Source: Clostridiales bacterium (GTDB lineage Bacteria > Bacillota > Clostridia > Lachnospirales > Lachnospiraceae). Taken from it: a stretch of 64,000 nucleotides of DNA. The stretch lies in NCBI GenBank assembly GCA_021202925.1, contig JAJQCD010000028.1, forward strand, positions 62,001 to 126,000, written 5' to 3'. The notes below the pieces were generated by a model. That model saw nothing but the letters and a program-made list of their open reading frames with translations. It searched no databases and was not told the origin of the DNA. Positions 36,630-45,833 of this stretch are shown piece after piece. The translations under genes were made by a program, and so were the position numbers. Within the stretch, counting starts at the first letter, position 1, and every line of letters begins with the position of its first letter.

Positions 36630-38084
36630 TTACATGTCCGGCACCGGTGTTGGTCTGGCGGAGTCAAAAATGTCTTCTGCATGGAAGAGATCCTCCAGGC
36701 GGCGGGCGGACACGTCTTCTGTCATGATATCCTGCCACAGGCGGTAGCCGTCCAGATTGCGACGTCCCTGGCGGAACCAGTCGTCGCCGATCTGTACCCA
36801 GTAGCGACTGGAATCAACATTGCAGAAATAGCGGAAACCAGCCGCGTGCAGACAGGCAAACCGGTCATTGTCCATGGAATATGGATGCCAGTCGCCGATA
36901 TCGGAACCAAATGGGAACAGGATGATATCGGTATCGCCGATCAGAGTTTCCACTTCGCTTTCCCATTTATCTGTGTCAGAGAGGAAGCGTTCCCATTCTA
37001 CTTCGCCGAGGTTTAAGTGCCCCCAGCTGTGAGAGGCAAGCTCCCATCCGTGATCGCGGAGACACTGGGCTACTTCGGCGGCAGCCTGCCGATCCTGTTC
37101 CAATGTATCTGAGTCTGCGTAGGCGGAAGGAGAAGTCCGGTAACCAAGGATGCCTTCGTATCCGGTGAAAGCAAGGACGGCACGGGCGCCCCGGTAAGAA
37201 AAATCCGGATGCTCCTGAATGAAGTCCTCCAGGATCGGAACCAGATCATAGGAACCGATGGTAATACTGCCGTCGTCGTTTGTCATTTCACAGGTCGGTT
37301 TGCCATCCTCCCCCACAACGATGCGGCTGGCAAAACCGTCACCATTCATATAAGGATAGTAGCACAGATCATCCTGAGACATGACGAAGGGAATCTTTCC
37401 CTCCGGCAGAAGGATGGTTCCCGGTTTCATCACAGAATTCCCGTTTTCATCGACTGTCTCGTATGCCAGATCGTGGAGACGGACGAGGACATAGCCCTTG
37501 TCATACATACTCTGGATGATTTTACGAAATTCATCGACCGTGGTCATGACCTGATTGTATCCGTCCTGGTCTGCTTCACCGTCAAAAGCCTTTGCCGGAT
37601 CCCAGATCAGGGAATGAAAAAACACATGAGTTACTTCCGTGACTGTAACGGGAATCAGGGCTTCTCTGGCGGCTTCGTATCCGGCGAGCTCCTGCATGAG
37701 AACGGGATCGTCTTCGTATCCGTCGACGGAGCGGAGAAGATCCAGAGCCGCATCGTAGTCATATCCGGCAGCCAGCCGGCGCGCGGCAACGATCGTTTCA
37801 ACGGCTGGAGAATCGATAAGAAGTGTATCAGCGGCAGGAGGCAGGGTATCCTCGCCGACGATTGCATCTTCGATATCGGAGCTGTCTGGTTCTGTGTCCG
37901 GATCGGCTGACAGAATCCGGTCCGTATTCTGTTCCGGGGATGAAGCACGGTGGCTGCGCCAGGCGTGGATTCCAAAGACAGCCGCGCCAACCAGCAGGAC
38001 GCATCCGGTAACGGCAAGCAGGAGCGGAAAAATATTGCGGCGCCGTTTCCTTCTGAATCGGCGTCTGTGTCTGTGAAAAAGCAT
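36630..38084 (-). CDS. Membrane-anchored polysaccharide deacetylase (NodB-type) family protein
   Basis: A 484-residue product with a very basic cytoplasmic head, one membrane helix (about residues 17-40), an acidic linker with short helical repeats (about 45-145), then a NodB-homology domain. The metal site is visible as SQDDLCYY (Asp-Asp) and ASHSWGHLN (His-x3-His). RTSPSAYADS and FPFGSDIGDWH follow. Such enzymes remove N- or O-acetyl groups from wall glycans or exopolysaccharide; the exact substrate is unclear because the DD motif sits late in the chain. It runs opposite to both flanking genes. Confidence 0.82.
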   Translation of the reverse strand: MLFHRHRRRFRRKRRRNIFPLLLAVTGCVLLVGAAVFGIHAWRSHRASSPEQNTDRILSADPDTEPDSSDIEDAIVGEDTLPPAADTLLIDSPAVETIVAARRLAAGYDYDAALDLLRSVDGYEDDPVLMQELAGYEAAREALIPVTVTEVTHVFFHSLIWDPAKAFDGEADQDGYNQVMTTVDEFRKIIQSMYDKGYVLVRLHDLAYETVDENGNSVMKPGTILLPEGKIPFVMSQDDLCYYPYMNGDGFASRIVVGEDGKPTCEMTNDDGSITIGSYDLVPILEDFIQEHPDFSYRGARAVLAFTGYEGILGYRTSPSAYADSDTLEQDRQAAAEVAQCLRDHGWELASHSWGHLNLGEVEWERFLSDTDKWESEVETLIGDTDIILFPFGSDIGDWHPYSMDNDRFACLHAAGFRYFCNVDSSRYWVQIGDDWFRQGRRNLDGYRLWQDIMTEDVSARRLEDLFHAEDIFDSARPTPVPDM

Positions 38085-38254
38085 CTATGTAATCCTCTTT
38101 TCCGTTGTATTTGAATTGCTTTTATGAATGTTCGAAACGATACCAGTATATCACATTCATTTTGAAATGGCTACCGGGGATTGACTGGCTCAATTACTAA
38201 TTTTCAGGAGACCTTCATATACTGGAAAGACAGGATGAGAAATCGGAGAGTGGC

Positions 38255-39523
38255 ATGAAACAAATACTGGTTTTGCTGTGTGCCGGGGTACTTACGCTGA
38301 CCGCGGCTCCCACTGCATGGGCCGCCTCTGGCGGTCGGATATCCGTTCCGTCTGCGGCGATTGTCTTACCGGAAACAGCGGAAGCGGGACCGGAGATTTC
38401 CGCGCCGAGTGCATTGCTGATGGAGGCATCCACCGGACAGGTGATTTACGAAAAGGAGGCTGATATACAGAGGAGTCCGGCGAGTATCACGAAAATCATG
38501 ACACTGATTCTGATTTTTGATGCGATCGACTCCGGAAAGATTCAGCTGACGGATGAGGTGGTGACCAGCGCTTATGCGAAATCGATGGGTGGTTCGCAGG
38601 TGTTTCTGGAGGAAGGAGAGGTTCAGACCGTAGAGACACTGATCAAGTGTATTGTGGTTGCTTCGGGAAATGACGCATCGGTTGCCATGGCGGAGTATCT
38701 GGCCGGGAGCGAGGATGCGTTTGTACGTATGATGAACGAACGGGCGGAGGGACTGGGGATGACCGGGACTCATTTTGTGGATTGCTGTGGACTGACCGAG
38801 GATCCGTCGCATCAGACAACCGCGCGGGATATCGCGATTATGTCGCGTGAGCTGATTACAAAGTATCCGCAGATTCATAATTATTCGACGATCTGGATGG
38901 AAAATATCACTCATGTAACGAAGCAGGGGACGAAGGAATTTGGATTGGCGAATACCAATAAGCTGTTGAAAATGGCAACGAATTTCCGGGTAACCGGGTT
39001 AAAAACCGGGTCGACTTCCTCGGCAAAATACTGTCTGTCAGCGACGGCGGAGAAGGATGGGATTCGTCTGATTGCAGTGATTATGGCAGCTCCGGACTTC
39101 CGGGCAAGATTTGCGGACGCACAGACACTCCTGAACTACGGTTACGCGGGCTGCCGACTGTATGAAGACGGAGAAATGCCGGAACTTGCCCGGATGCCGG
39201 TAAAAAACGGGGTCGAGAATACGGTTCCTCTTTGTTATGCGGAAAAATTCAGTTATCTGAGCCTGGGCGGAGAAGATTTTTCTCAGATACAGAAAAAACT
39301 CCTGATACCGGAATGGATCGAGGCGCCGGTGGAAGAGACAGAGAAGGTCGGTGTCATTCGCTATGAACTGAACGGGAAAGTACTTGGGGAAGTCGACATT
39401 CTTGCCGCGGGAGGAACTGCCCGCGCCGGATACCGGGACTATCTGAAGCGGGTATTGTCCTTATTTTTGCGGCGGGCGCGGGCAGAAGAAGCGGTGGATT
39501 CGGATGCGTTTCCTTCCACATGA
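38255..39523 (+). CDS. D-alanyl-D-alanine carboxypeptidase (DacF/PBP5-like)
   Basis: S11-family low-molecular-weight penicillin-binding protein trimming the terminal D-Ala of murein peptides. The 422-residue product has a signal peptide (VLLCAGVLTLTAAPTAWA). The active-site triad is SITK (serine in PASITKIMTLIL, near residue 82), SGN in VVASGNDASVAM, and KTG in GLKTGSTSSAKYC. A C-terminal PBP5_C domain and a short Arg-rich amphipathic tail follow. Length and tail fit DacF, which sets spore-cortex cross-linking in Bacillus, but vegetative paralogues cannot be excluded. Confidence 0.9.
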   Translation: MKQILVLLCAGVLTLTAAPTAWAASGGRISVPSAAIVLPETAEAGPEISAPSALLMEASTGQVIYEKEADIQRSPASITKIMTLILIFDAIDSGKIQLTDEVVTSAYAKSMGGSQVFLEEGEVQTVETLIKCIVVASGNDASVAMAEYLAGSEDAFVRMMNERAEGLGMTGTHFVDCCGLTEDPSHQTTARDIAIMSRELITKYPQIHNYSTIWMENITHVTKQGTKEFGLANTNKLLKMATNFRVTGLKTGSTSSAKYCLSATAEKDGIRLIAVIMAAPDFRARFADAQTLLNYGYAGCRLYEDGEMPELARMPVKNGVENTVPLCYAEKFSYLSLGGEDFSQIQKKLLIPEWIEAPVEETEKVGVIRYELNGKVLGEVDILAAGGTARAGYRDYLKRVLSLFLRRARAEEAVDSDAFPST

Positions 39524-39541
39524 CAGAAAGCAGGGGAGCAA

Positions 39542-40537
39542 TTACCGAAGTGCGGCCTCAGAATATTCCGTTGTCACGAGATCGTCATAGGGAACGCGGT
39601 TTTTGAGCTCCCCGGCTTCTTCGAGAATATTCTGCAGCAGATCAAAGCTGCTTTCCTCGAATATGGTATCATTTTTCCAGGTATCCTGAGACTGGTAGCG
39701 TTCGATGATATTAATCAGGTTTTCAAGCGGCGTCTCCGGGAACTGGGGTTGTATGGTTCGGGCGATTTCCTCAGAAGAGTGTGTATTGACATATTCCAGG
39801 CCTTTTTGAATCGCGTTGGTAAATTCCTGCACGACGTCCGGGTGGGCGGCAATGTAACTTTTCCGTGCGCAGTAAGCGGTATAGGGGACGTAACCGGATT
39901 CCGTGCCGAGCGAGGCGACGACCGTACCGTTTCCTTCGAGTTCCAGGCTGGTGGCGTATGGTTCAAATTCCACTGTATAGTCGGAGTCGTCACTGGTAAA
40001 GGCGGCCGCAGTCAGACCAAAGCTGATGCTCTGGTCGATGGTGAGGTCTGTCTCTGGGTCGATTCCGTGTTTTTTTAAGATATATTCAAATACCATTTGC
40101 GGCATGCCACCTGCCCGGCCGCCCAGAACCTTTGCGCCGCGAAGTTTTTCCCATGTAAAGTCCGGATCCGCCTTCCGCCCGACGAGAAAGTTGCCGGCAC
40201 GCTGTGTGAGCTGGGCGAAATTTACCGCGTAATCCTCTGCTCCGTTTGCATAGGTATAGATCGAGGCCTCCGACCCCATAAAGCCGATATCCGCGTCTCC
40301 GGAGATCAGGGCGGTCATGACCTTGTCAGCTCCGCCTCCGTTTACCAGAGTCAGATTCAGCCCCTCGTCCCGGAAATATCCCAGTTCGATGGCCGCATAT
40401 TGTGGAGCGTAGAAAACCGAGTGAGCGACTTCGTTGAGAGTAACTTTGGTCAGGCCGGAGTCGGCACCGGTGCGTCCACATGCGGTGAGCGCGAGGGCGG
40501 CTGCGATCGTTCCGGCCAGTAATCTGAGTTGATACAT
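39542..40537 (-). CDS. Orphan NitT/TauT-type ABC substrate-binding lipoprotein
   Basis: A 331-residue lipoprotein with signal and lipobox AAALALTACG, then an NMT1/SsuA-like binding fold: HSVFYAPQYAAIELGYF, DIGFMGSEASIYTY and GGRAGGMPQMVFEYILK. These proteins bind nitrate, sulfonates, taurine or pyrimidine thiamin precursors; the ligand is not determined. No permease or ATPase gene is adjacent, which is unusual for this class. It lies tail-to-tail with the DD-carboxypeptidase (18-base gap). ATG at 40537 follows AAGGGAGGAACC on the minus strand. Confidence 0.85.
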   Translation of the reverse strand: MYQLRLLAGTIAAALALTACGRTGADSGLTKVTLNEVAHSVFYAPQYAAIELGYFRDEGLNLTLVNGGGADKVMTALISGDADIGFMGSEASIYTYANGAEDYAVNFAQLTQRAGNFLVGRKADPDFTWEKLRGAKVLGGRAGGMPQMVFEYILKKHGIDPETDLTIDQSISFGLTAAAFTSDDSDYTVEFEPYATSLELEGNGTVVASLGTESGYVPYTAYCARKSYIAAHPDVVQEFTNAIQKGLEYVNTHSSEEIARTIQPQFPETPLENLINIIERYQSQDTWKNDTIFEESSFDLLQNILEEAGELKNRVPYDDLVTTEYSEAALR

Positions 40538-40655
40538 GGTTCCTCCCTTAAAATAGAATTGATTGATATCTTAGTGTATGAATGGCGAACACGGAGCGTG
40601 CCATCGGAATTCCTGCCCTGGGTGCCAGTCGTTTGGAATCGTTATATAAAATCCC

Positions 40656-40684
40656 ATGACAAACCAGTGGAAACGTGCTATGAT
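40656..40684 (+). promoter_or_regulatory. Promoter of the HAD phosphatase gene
   Basis: ATGACA (40656-40661), 17 bases, TATGAT (40679-40684), 85 bases before the start codon. Confidence 0.6.
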
Positions 40685-40768
40685 AGATGACAGATGGTAA
40701 AACAGACAGGGAACGGCGGTTTGCGCAGATCGCCGCAGATGGAAAGATGCAAGAGGAAACGGGAACCT

Positions 40769-41581
40769 ATGAATTATAAGATGATCGTCCTGGATCTGGA
40801 CGGAACACTGACGAATCGGGACAAAGTAATCACCGATCGCACCAAAAAAGCCTTGATGGAGGCACAGAGACGAGGAAAGAAGGTCGTGCTGGCGTCGGGG
40901 CGGCCGACGTATGGCGTCACTCCTCTGGCGGAGGAACTGGAGCTTGAGAAGTATGGTGGTTTTATATTATCCTTTAACGGCGGAATGATTACGGACTGCC
41001 GGACGAGGGAAGTGATGTTCCAGAAGAAGCTGCCGCTGGAGTCGAACCGACGGATTGTGGAGCTGGCAAAGGATCAGGGAGTGGACATCCTCAGCTATCA
41101 GGGCGCATGGATTATTACAAATAATGTGGAATGTCCATATGCGAAGCTGGAGTCAAAGGTGAACCATCTCAAGCTGAAACAGATCGAGGATATGGCGGAT
41201 TATATGACCTTTTCCGTTCCGAAGTTTATTATGCTGGATGATGGGGATTATCTGGCGCTGGTGGAGGGGCGTGTAAAGGCAGCCCTGGGGAAGAATTTCA
41301 GCGTCTACCGGTCAGAACCCTATTTCCTGGAGATTATGCCAAGGGGGATCGATAAGGCGCACAGTCTGGGACAGCTTCTGGATCGGCTGGGAATGACGCA
41401 GGAGGAGATGATTGCCTGTGGAGACGGCTACAATGACATGTCGATGATTAAGTATGCGGGGCTAGGCGTGGCGATGGCGAATGCAGTGTTGCCAGTGCGC
41501 AATGCTGCAGATTTTATCACATATTCCAACAATGAAGACGGCGTTGGATATGTCGTGGAGAAATTTATGTTAAAAGATTGA
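40769..41581 (+). CDS. Cof-type HAD-superfamily phosphatase
   Basis: A 270-residue HAD type IIB hydrolase dephosphorylating sugar phosphates or related metabolites. Motif I is IVLDLDGTLTN, motif II VLASGRPTYG, motif III includes the Lys of GIDKAHSL, and motif IV is GDGYNDMSMIKYAG. The C2B cap lies between about residues 85 and 190. ATG at 40769 follows GAGGAAACGGGAA; the in-frame extension from 40694 begins inside the promoter leader and is rejected. Substrate unknown. Confidence 0.9.
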   Translation: MNYKMIVLDLDGTLTNRDKVITDRTKKALMEAQRRGKKVVLASGRPTYGVTPLAEELELEKYGGFILSFNGGMITDCRTREVMFQKKLPLESNRRIVELAKDQGVDILSYQGAWIITNNVECPYAKLESKVNHLKLKQIEDMADYMTFSVPKFIMLDDGDYLALVEGRVKAALGKNFSVYRSEPYFLEIMPRGIDKAHSLGQLLDRLGMTQEEMIACGDGYNDMSMIKYAGLGVAMANAVLPVRNAADFITYSNNEDGVGYVVEKFMLKD

Positions 41582-41690
41582 ATCATGGCAAAATTTGTGA
41601 TAAAGGACTGGACTTTATAAATTTAGTGTGTTAAACTAAGCGGGATGGCAGAAAGTGTAAACAAGCACACAGAGAAAGGAAGACCGGTTT

Positions 41691-42026
41691 ATGAACAAGA
41701 AAATCAGGACAGAAGCAGTGGATCACCTGTTTCAGGCAGTGCTGACCCTGAGAACGTCAGAAGAATGTTATCGTTTTTTTGAGGACGTGTGTACGGTTAA
41801 TGAACTTTTGTCTCTGTCACAGCGATACGAAGTAGCGAAGATGCTGAGAAATAAGAAAACCTACCTGGAGATAGCAGAGACGACTGGCGCATCCACGGCG
41901 ACAATCAGCCGGGTGAATCGTTCGTTGAATTATGGCAGCGACGGATATGACATGGTGTTTGCCCGGCTGGCGAAACAGGAAGCGGCCGAAGCACCAGGGA
42001 AAGAGCCGGACGTGGAAGTGGAATAG
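41691..42026 (+). CDS. YerC/YecD-family TrpR-related DNA-binding protein
   Basis: A 111-residue protein matching the YerC/YecD family in the TrpR superfamily. The helical DNA-binding part is ELLSLSQRYEVAKMLRNKKT, then YLEIAETTGASTATISRVNR, a helix-turn-helix. Members are small cytoplasmic regulators with few known targets, so no regulon can be named. ATG at 41691 follows AGAAAGGAAGACC. It is 109 bases downstream of the HAD gene and converges on the DUF1836 gene, with a hairpin between. Confidence 0.88.
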   Translation: MNKKIRTEAVDHLFQAVLTLRTSEECYRFFEDVCTVNELLSLSQRYEVAKMLRNKKTYLEIAETTGASTATISRVNRSLNYGSDGYDMVFARLAKQEAAEAPGKEPDVEVE

Positions 42027-42039
42027 AGTCATGACAAAG

Positions 42040-42073
42040 GCGCCGATGATGTGAGTGAGACATTGTCGGCGCC
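42040..42073. terminator. Hairpin between convergent yerC-like and DUF1836 genes
   Basis: GGCGCCGA (42040-42047) and TCGGCGCC (42066-42073) are perfectly complementary, with GATGT/ACATT continuing inside. No long T-run is present. Confidence 0.6.
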
Positions 42074-42087
42074 ATGTGCATGAAGGA

Positions 42088-42720
42088 TTATTTTTCCGTA
42101 CGGGATTTTTTGCCATTCGCTGTCCCGGCCTGTGTTTCAGACCGAAGCTGATCAATCATCCGTTCGATGATCTGTTTCTTCCGGTATACATCAAAGGCCA
42201 GTTCACTGATGAAGGTGAACAACTGCAGATATTCCTGCTCCTCCTCTGGTGCGTCGGTGAAGGTGGTGCGGGAAAAGTCGAACATTGTCCGGATATCTTC
42301 CCGGAGACGTTTCATCTGTTCGTCTTCCAGAGAAAAAACTTCGTTGTATATGTCGCAGAGATTCCGCCCGTTTTCGGCTTTGAAATAGTGCGCAGTGATC
42401 GGCTCGAAGAGCTGACCGATGTCGTTGATGGAGAGCAGGTTCTTGTAATAATAAATGAAGATGAGCAGGATCATATGCTCCCGGCTGTATTTTTTCTTCA
42501 CCGGGGGTGGGATTAGTGCGTTTTTGGCGTAGTTGTTGATCATGGTTTTTGTCAGAACCTTGTCCTCAGGCATGCGCCTGGTTTGCTTCAGATTCTCTTC
42601 CATGAAGGAAAGGACCTGATCCATATACAGGTCGATATCCGGAATCCGTTCCAGACGGATGTGTGAAGTGTGATCCAGGCCTTCCAGAATGTCGGCCAGC
42701 CGTTCGTTGTTTGTTTTCAT
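42088..42720 (-). CDS. DUF1836 domain protein, probable MerR-like DNA-binding
   Basis: A 210-residue cytoplasmic protein of the DUF1836 family found in Firmicutes. MPEDKVLTKTMINNYAKNAL with PPPVKKKYSREHMILLIFIY resembles the wing/helix region of MerR-type regulators. The C-terminal half is acidic and helical. ATG at 42720 follows AGGAGGT by eight bases on the minus strand; the much longer upstream reading crosses the pcrA promoter and is rejected. Target unknown. Confidence 0.82.
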   Translation of the reverse strand: MKTNNERLADILEGLDHTSHIRLERIPDIDLYMDQVLSFMEENLKQTRRMPEDKVLTKTMINNYAKNALIPPPVKKKYSREHMILLIFIYYYKNLLSINDIGQLFEPITAHYFKAENGRNLCDIYNEVFSLEDEQMKRLREDIRTMFDFSRTTFTDAPEEEQEYLQLFTFISELAFDVYRKKQIIERMIDQLRSETQAGTANGKKSRTEK

Positions 42721-42808
42721 GGTGTTACCTCCTGACCTTATTATATGGTAATGAGAACTACATGACAAGTGGAATCGTAACACTTTGCCGGGAATTTTCC
42801 GGTTCCGG

Positions 42809-42837
42809 TTGAAAAAAGAAAGAAAAATCAGTATAAT
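42809..42837 (+). promoter_or_regulatory. SigA promoter of pcrA
   Basis: TTGAAA (42809-42814), 17 bases, TATAAT (42832-42837). Confidence 0.75.
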
Positions 42838-42939
42838 GAAAGTGGTCGCGATAGTGGCTGCTGCGTTTTTGGCATGAGAATGGCGCACGGCTGTTGCAGA
42901 CGGAAAGCGGAACAGAATAAGAAAGGAATATGCATCAGA

Positions 42940-45270
42940 ATGGCAGTTTATGATACATTGAATCCGATGCAGAAGGAAGCGGTCTTTTACACAGAAGGGC
43001 CGCTTCTTATACTCGCGGGGGCCGGTTCGGGGAAAACCAGGGTCCTGACCCATCGCGTGGCATATCTGATTGAGGAAAAGCAGGTGAACCCATGGAATAT
43101 CATGGCGATTACTTTTACAAACAAGGCCGCGGGTGAGATGAGAGAGCGGGTAGACGGGCTGGTGAAACAGGGCGCGGCGAGCGTCTGGGTCAGTACCTTC
43201 CACTCCACATGCGTGCGGATTCTGCGCCGCTTCATTGACCGGCTGGGATATGAGAATGGTTTCAGCATTTATGATGCGGATGATCAGAGAATTCTGATGA
43301 AGCAGGTGCTGAAGCGGATGGATCTGGATCCGAAGCAGTTTCGTGAGCGTTCGGTGCTCGCGGCTGTTTCAAACGCAAAGAATGAACTGATTAGCCCGGA
43401 GGAGTTCCGGCTGCGGGCGGAGGGCGATTACCGGGAGCGGAAGATTGCGGAAGCCTATCAGCTGTATCAGGAGGAGCTGCGTAAGAATAATGCACTGGAT
43501 TTTGATGACCTGATCTTTAAGACGGTCGATCTTTTCCGTTGCGATCCAGATGTACTGGCGAACTATCAGGAGCGGTTCCGCTATATTATGGTAGACGAAT
43601 ATCAGGATACGAATACGGCTCAGTTTCAGCTCATTTCTCTGCTTGCAGGAAAGTATAAGAATCTGTGTGTGGTTGGTGATGACGATCAGTCGATTTACAA
43701 GTTCCGTGGCGCGAATATCAACAATATTCTGGATTTTGAGGGCACGTTTCCGGGAGCGAAAGTGATCCGGCTGGAACAGAATTACCGTTCGACTGGTCAT
43801 ATTCTGGACGTAGCCAACGCGGTGATTCAGAATAATGTTGGCCGCAGGGAGAAGAAGCTGTGGACGGAAAACGGGGAAGGTTACCCGGTGGTATTCCGGC
43901 ATTATGATCATGCGTTTGCGGAGGCAGAAGGAATCGTGTGGGATATTCTGAATGGCGGTCGCGCATATCAGGATTACGCGGTTTTGTACCGTACAAACGC
44001 ACAGTCTCGGCTGCTAGAAGAAAAGTGCGTGACGCACAATGTTCCTTATCGTCTGGTCGGCGGCGTCAATTTCTACGCCAGGAAGGAGATCAAGGATATC
44101 CTGGCGTATTTAAAGACGATTGCGAACGGACGGGATGATATGGCAGTCCGGCGCATCATCAACGTGCCGAAGCGGGGAATCGAAGCGACTTCCGTGGAAC
44201 GGGTCGCTGCCTGGGCGGCAGAGCAGAATCTGAACTTTTATGAAGCATGCAAAAAGGCAGAGACGATTCCGGAGATGAGCAAAGCGGCCGGAAAGATCAG
44301 AGACTTTGTAAAGCAGATTGAGTTGCTTCGTTCGAGACTGGAAGGAGAGCAGACGGCTGGCGAAGAGACCGGGGGCAGCGTCAAAGCGTTAATCGAGGCG
44401 GTGCTGGATGAAACCGGATATCGGAGCGATCTGGCGAATGAAGGAGAAACCGAGGCTCTGGCAAGGCTGGAGAACATCAATGAGCTGATCAATAAGGCGG
44501 TCGCTTTTGCGGAGATTCACGAGGAGACCGGGCTTGTCGGCCTAAATGCATTTCTGGAAGAGGTAGCGCTGGTAGCGGATGTGGATTCCCTGGATGAGTC
44601 GGAAAACCGGGTGACGCTGATGACGCTGCACAGTGCAAAGGGGCTGGAGTTCCCCATCGTCTATTTAAGCGGCATGGAAGACGGACTGTTCCCTGGCTCC
44701 ATGGCAATTTTTTCGGATAATCGGGAGGATCTGGAGGAGGAACGCCGTCTCTGCTATGTGGGTATCACAAGGGCGAAGGAGCGGCTGATTCTGACGGCAT
44801 CGCGTTCCCGGATGGTCAATGGAGAGACGCGCTTTGCGAAAATCAGCCGGTTTATTGATGAGATTCCGGAGGAGATGCTGGTAAGGGAGCGTTCCAGACC
44901 ACGGCAGGAGGATCGGACACCTCATGAGCGGAATGCGGCCGATCCGATGATGTGGAGGCAACGGCAGAAGGAGCTGGGTGTCAGCCGTTTTGGTGTCCGG
45001 ACGAATTCTTATGCTTCTCCGACCGCTGCTTTCGGGGCGGAAGGCAGCGAGCAGAAGGCGGCGATTCCTGGTTTCGGGAAGCCGTTTGCTGTGCAGAAAT
45101 CGTCTGCGCTGAGTTATGCAGCCGGTGACCGGGTCCGGCATATCAAATTTGGCGAAGGGATCGTGCAGAATATTCAGGATGGGCCGAAGGATTTTGAAGT
45201 GACGGTGAACTTTGACCGGGTTGGAATCAAGAAAATGTTTGCTTCCTTCGCAAAACTGGAAAAATTGTGA
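42940..45270 (+). CDS. pcrA: ATP-dependent DNA helicase PcrA/UvrD
   Basis: Superfamily 1A 3'-5' helicase in nucleotide-excision repair and removal of RecA or stalled polymerase. The 776-residue product has Walker A LAGAGSGKTRVLTHR, Ia AITFTNKAAGEMRERV, Walker B VDEYQDTN, motif III VVGDDDQSIYKFRGA, IV QNYRSTGHIL, V LMTLHSAKGLEFP and VI VGITRAKERLIL. A C-terminal Tudor-like segment, AGDRVRHIKFGEGIVQNI, binds RNA polymerase in Bacillus PcrA. ATG at 42940 is chosen over an upstream start at 42874 because AAAGGA precedes it and homologues begin there. Confidence 0.96.
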   Translation: MAVYDTLNPMQKEAVFYTEGPLLILAGAGSGKTRVLTHRVAYLIEEKQVNPWNIMAITFTNKAAGEMRERVDGLVKQGAASVWVSTFHSTCVRILRRFIDRLGYENGFSIYDADDQRILMKQVLKRMDLDPKQFRERSVLAAVSNAKNELISPEEFRLRAEGDYRERKIAEAYQLYQEELRKNNALDFDDLIFKTVDLFRCDPDVLANYQERFRYIMVDEYQDTNTAQFQLISLLAGKYKNLCVVGDDDQSIYKFRGANINNILDFEGTFPGAKVIRLEQNYRSTGHILDVANAVIQNNVGRREKKLWTENGEGYPVVFRHYDHAFAEAEGIVWDILNGGRAYQDYAVLYRTNAQSRLLEEKCVTHNVPYRLVGGVNFYARKEIKDILAYLKTIANGRDDMAVRRIINVPKRGIEATSVERVAAWAAEQNLNFYEACKKAETIPEMSKAAGKIRDFVKQIELLRSRLEGEQTAGEETGGSVKALIEAVLDETGYRSDLANEGETEALARLENINELINKAVAFAEIHEETGLVGLNAFLEEVALVADVDSLDESENRVTLMTLHSAKGLEFPIVYLSGMEDGLFPGSMAIFSDNREDLEEERRLCYVGITRAKERLILTASRSRMVNGETRFAKISRFIDEIPEEMLVRERSRPRQEDRTPHERNAADPMMWRQRQKELGVSRFGVRTNSYASPTAAFGAEGSEQKAAIPGFGKPFAVQKSSALSYAAGDRVRHIKFGEGIVQNIQDGPKDFEVTVNFDRVGIKKMFASFAKLEKL

Positions 45271-45378
45271 TAAAATTAAAAAAACTGAGTAAAATAGGAT
45301 AGTAAAAAAACGGAATTAGTGATATACTGAATGCAATGGTCAGGAAAAGAAAGCCGTATGGCGGAAAGGACGTGAATT

Positions 45379-45693
45379 ATGAATTATCGTTTTGATAAGG
45401 ACAGATTCGACAGCATGAGCAAGGATGCGTTAGCCCGCGTGGAAGAAATCATGAACACGACCAGGCTGAACGAACTTTTGCATAAGAAAGAGGAAGAAGA
45501 GAAGCAGAAGACCTGCATTCTCTGGGTTCTGGCGATCATCGGTGCGGTTGCGGCAGTCGCGCTGATTGCGTATGGCGTGTATCGTTTCTTTACTCCGGAT
45601 TATCTGGAGGATTTCGAAGACGATTTTGATGATGACTTTGATGATGACTTCTTCGAGGAAGAGGAAGAAGATAAGGAAGAAGAAAAGAAATAA
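45379..45693 (+). CDS. Small membrane protein with extremely acidic C-terminus
   Basis: A 104-residue product: a charged N-terminal half with a short helix (KDALARVEEIMNTTRLNELL), one transmembrane segment (CILWVLAIIGAVAAVALIAY, about residues 48-67), and a tail of nearly pure Asp/Glu/Phe (about 75-104). Similar DUF4366-like small proteins occur in Lachnospiraceae; no function is known. ATG at 45379 follows GCGGAAAGGACGTG. A terminator follows before rlmD. The low-complexity tail is translated from GA-rich DNA that also gives a spurious antisense frame. Confidence 0.75.
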   Translation: MNYRFDKDRFDSMSKDALARVEEIMNTTRLNELLHKKEEEEKQKTCILWVLAIIGAVAAVALIAYGVYRFFTPDYLEDFEDDFDDDFDDDFFEEEEEDKEEEKK

Positions 45694-45732
45694 GGCGAAC
45701 GATCATTCGCCGGATGGATGGAACGAGTAGGG

Positions 45733-45766
45733 GCGTGTCCTGTTTGCGGGACACGCATTTTCTGTT
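45733..45766 (+). terminator. Terminator before rlmD
   Basis: GCGTGTCC (45733-45740) pairs with GGACACGC (45749-45756), then ATTTTCTGTTT. Confidence 0.75.
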
Positions 45767-45833
45767 TCATGGGAACGCAGTTCGTGCGTGCTTCCTGCGG
45801 TTCCCTGAGAAAAGAAGGATAAGGAGTCGGATT

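Noticed and set aside
42721-43203. N-terminal extension of the DUF1836 gene
   Set aside because: It would overlap the pcrA promoter and coding start; ATG 42720 has a perfect AGGAGG site.
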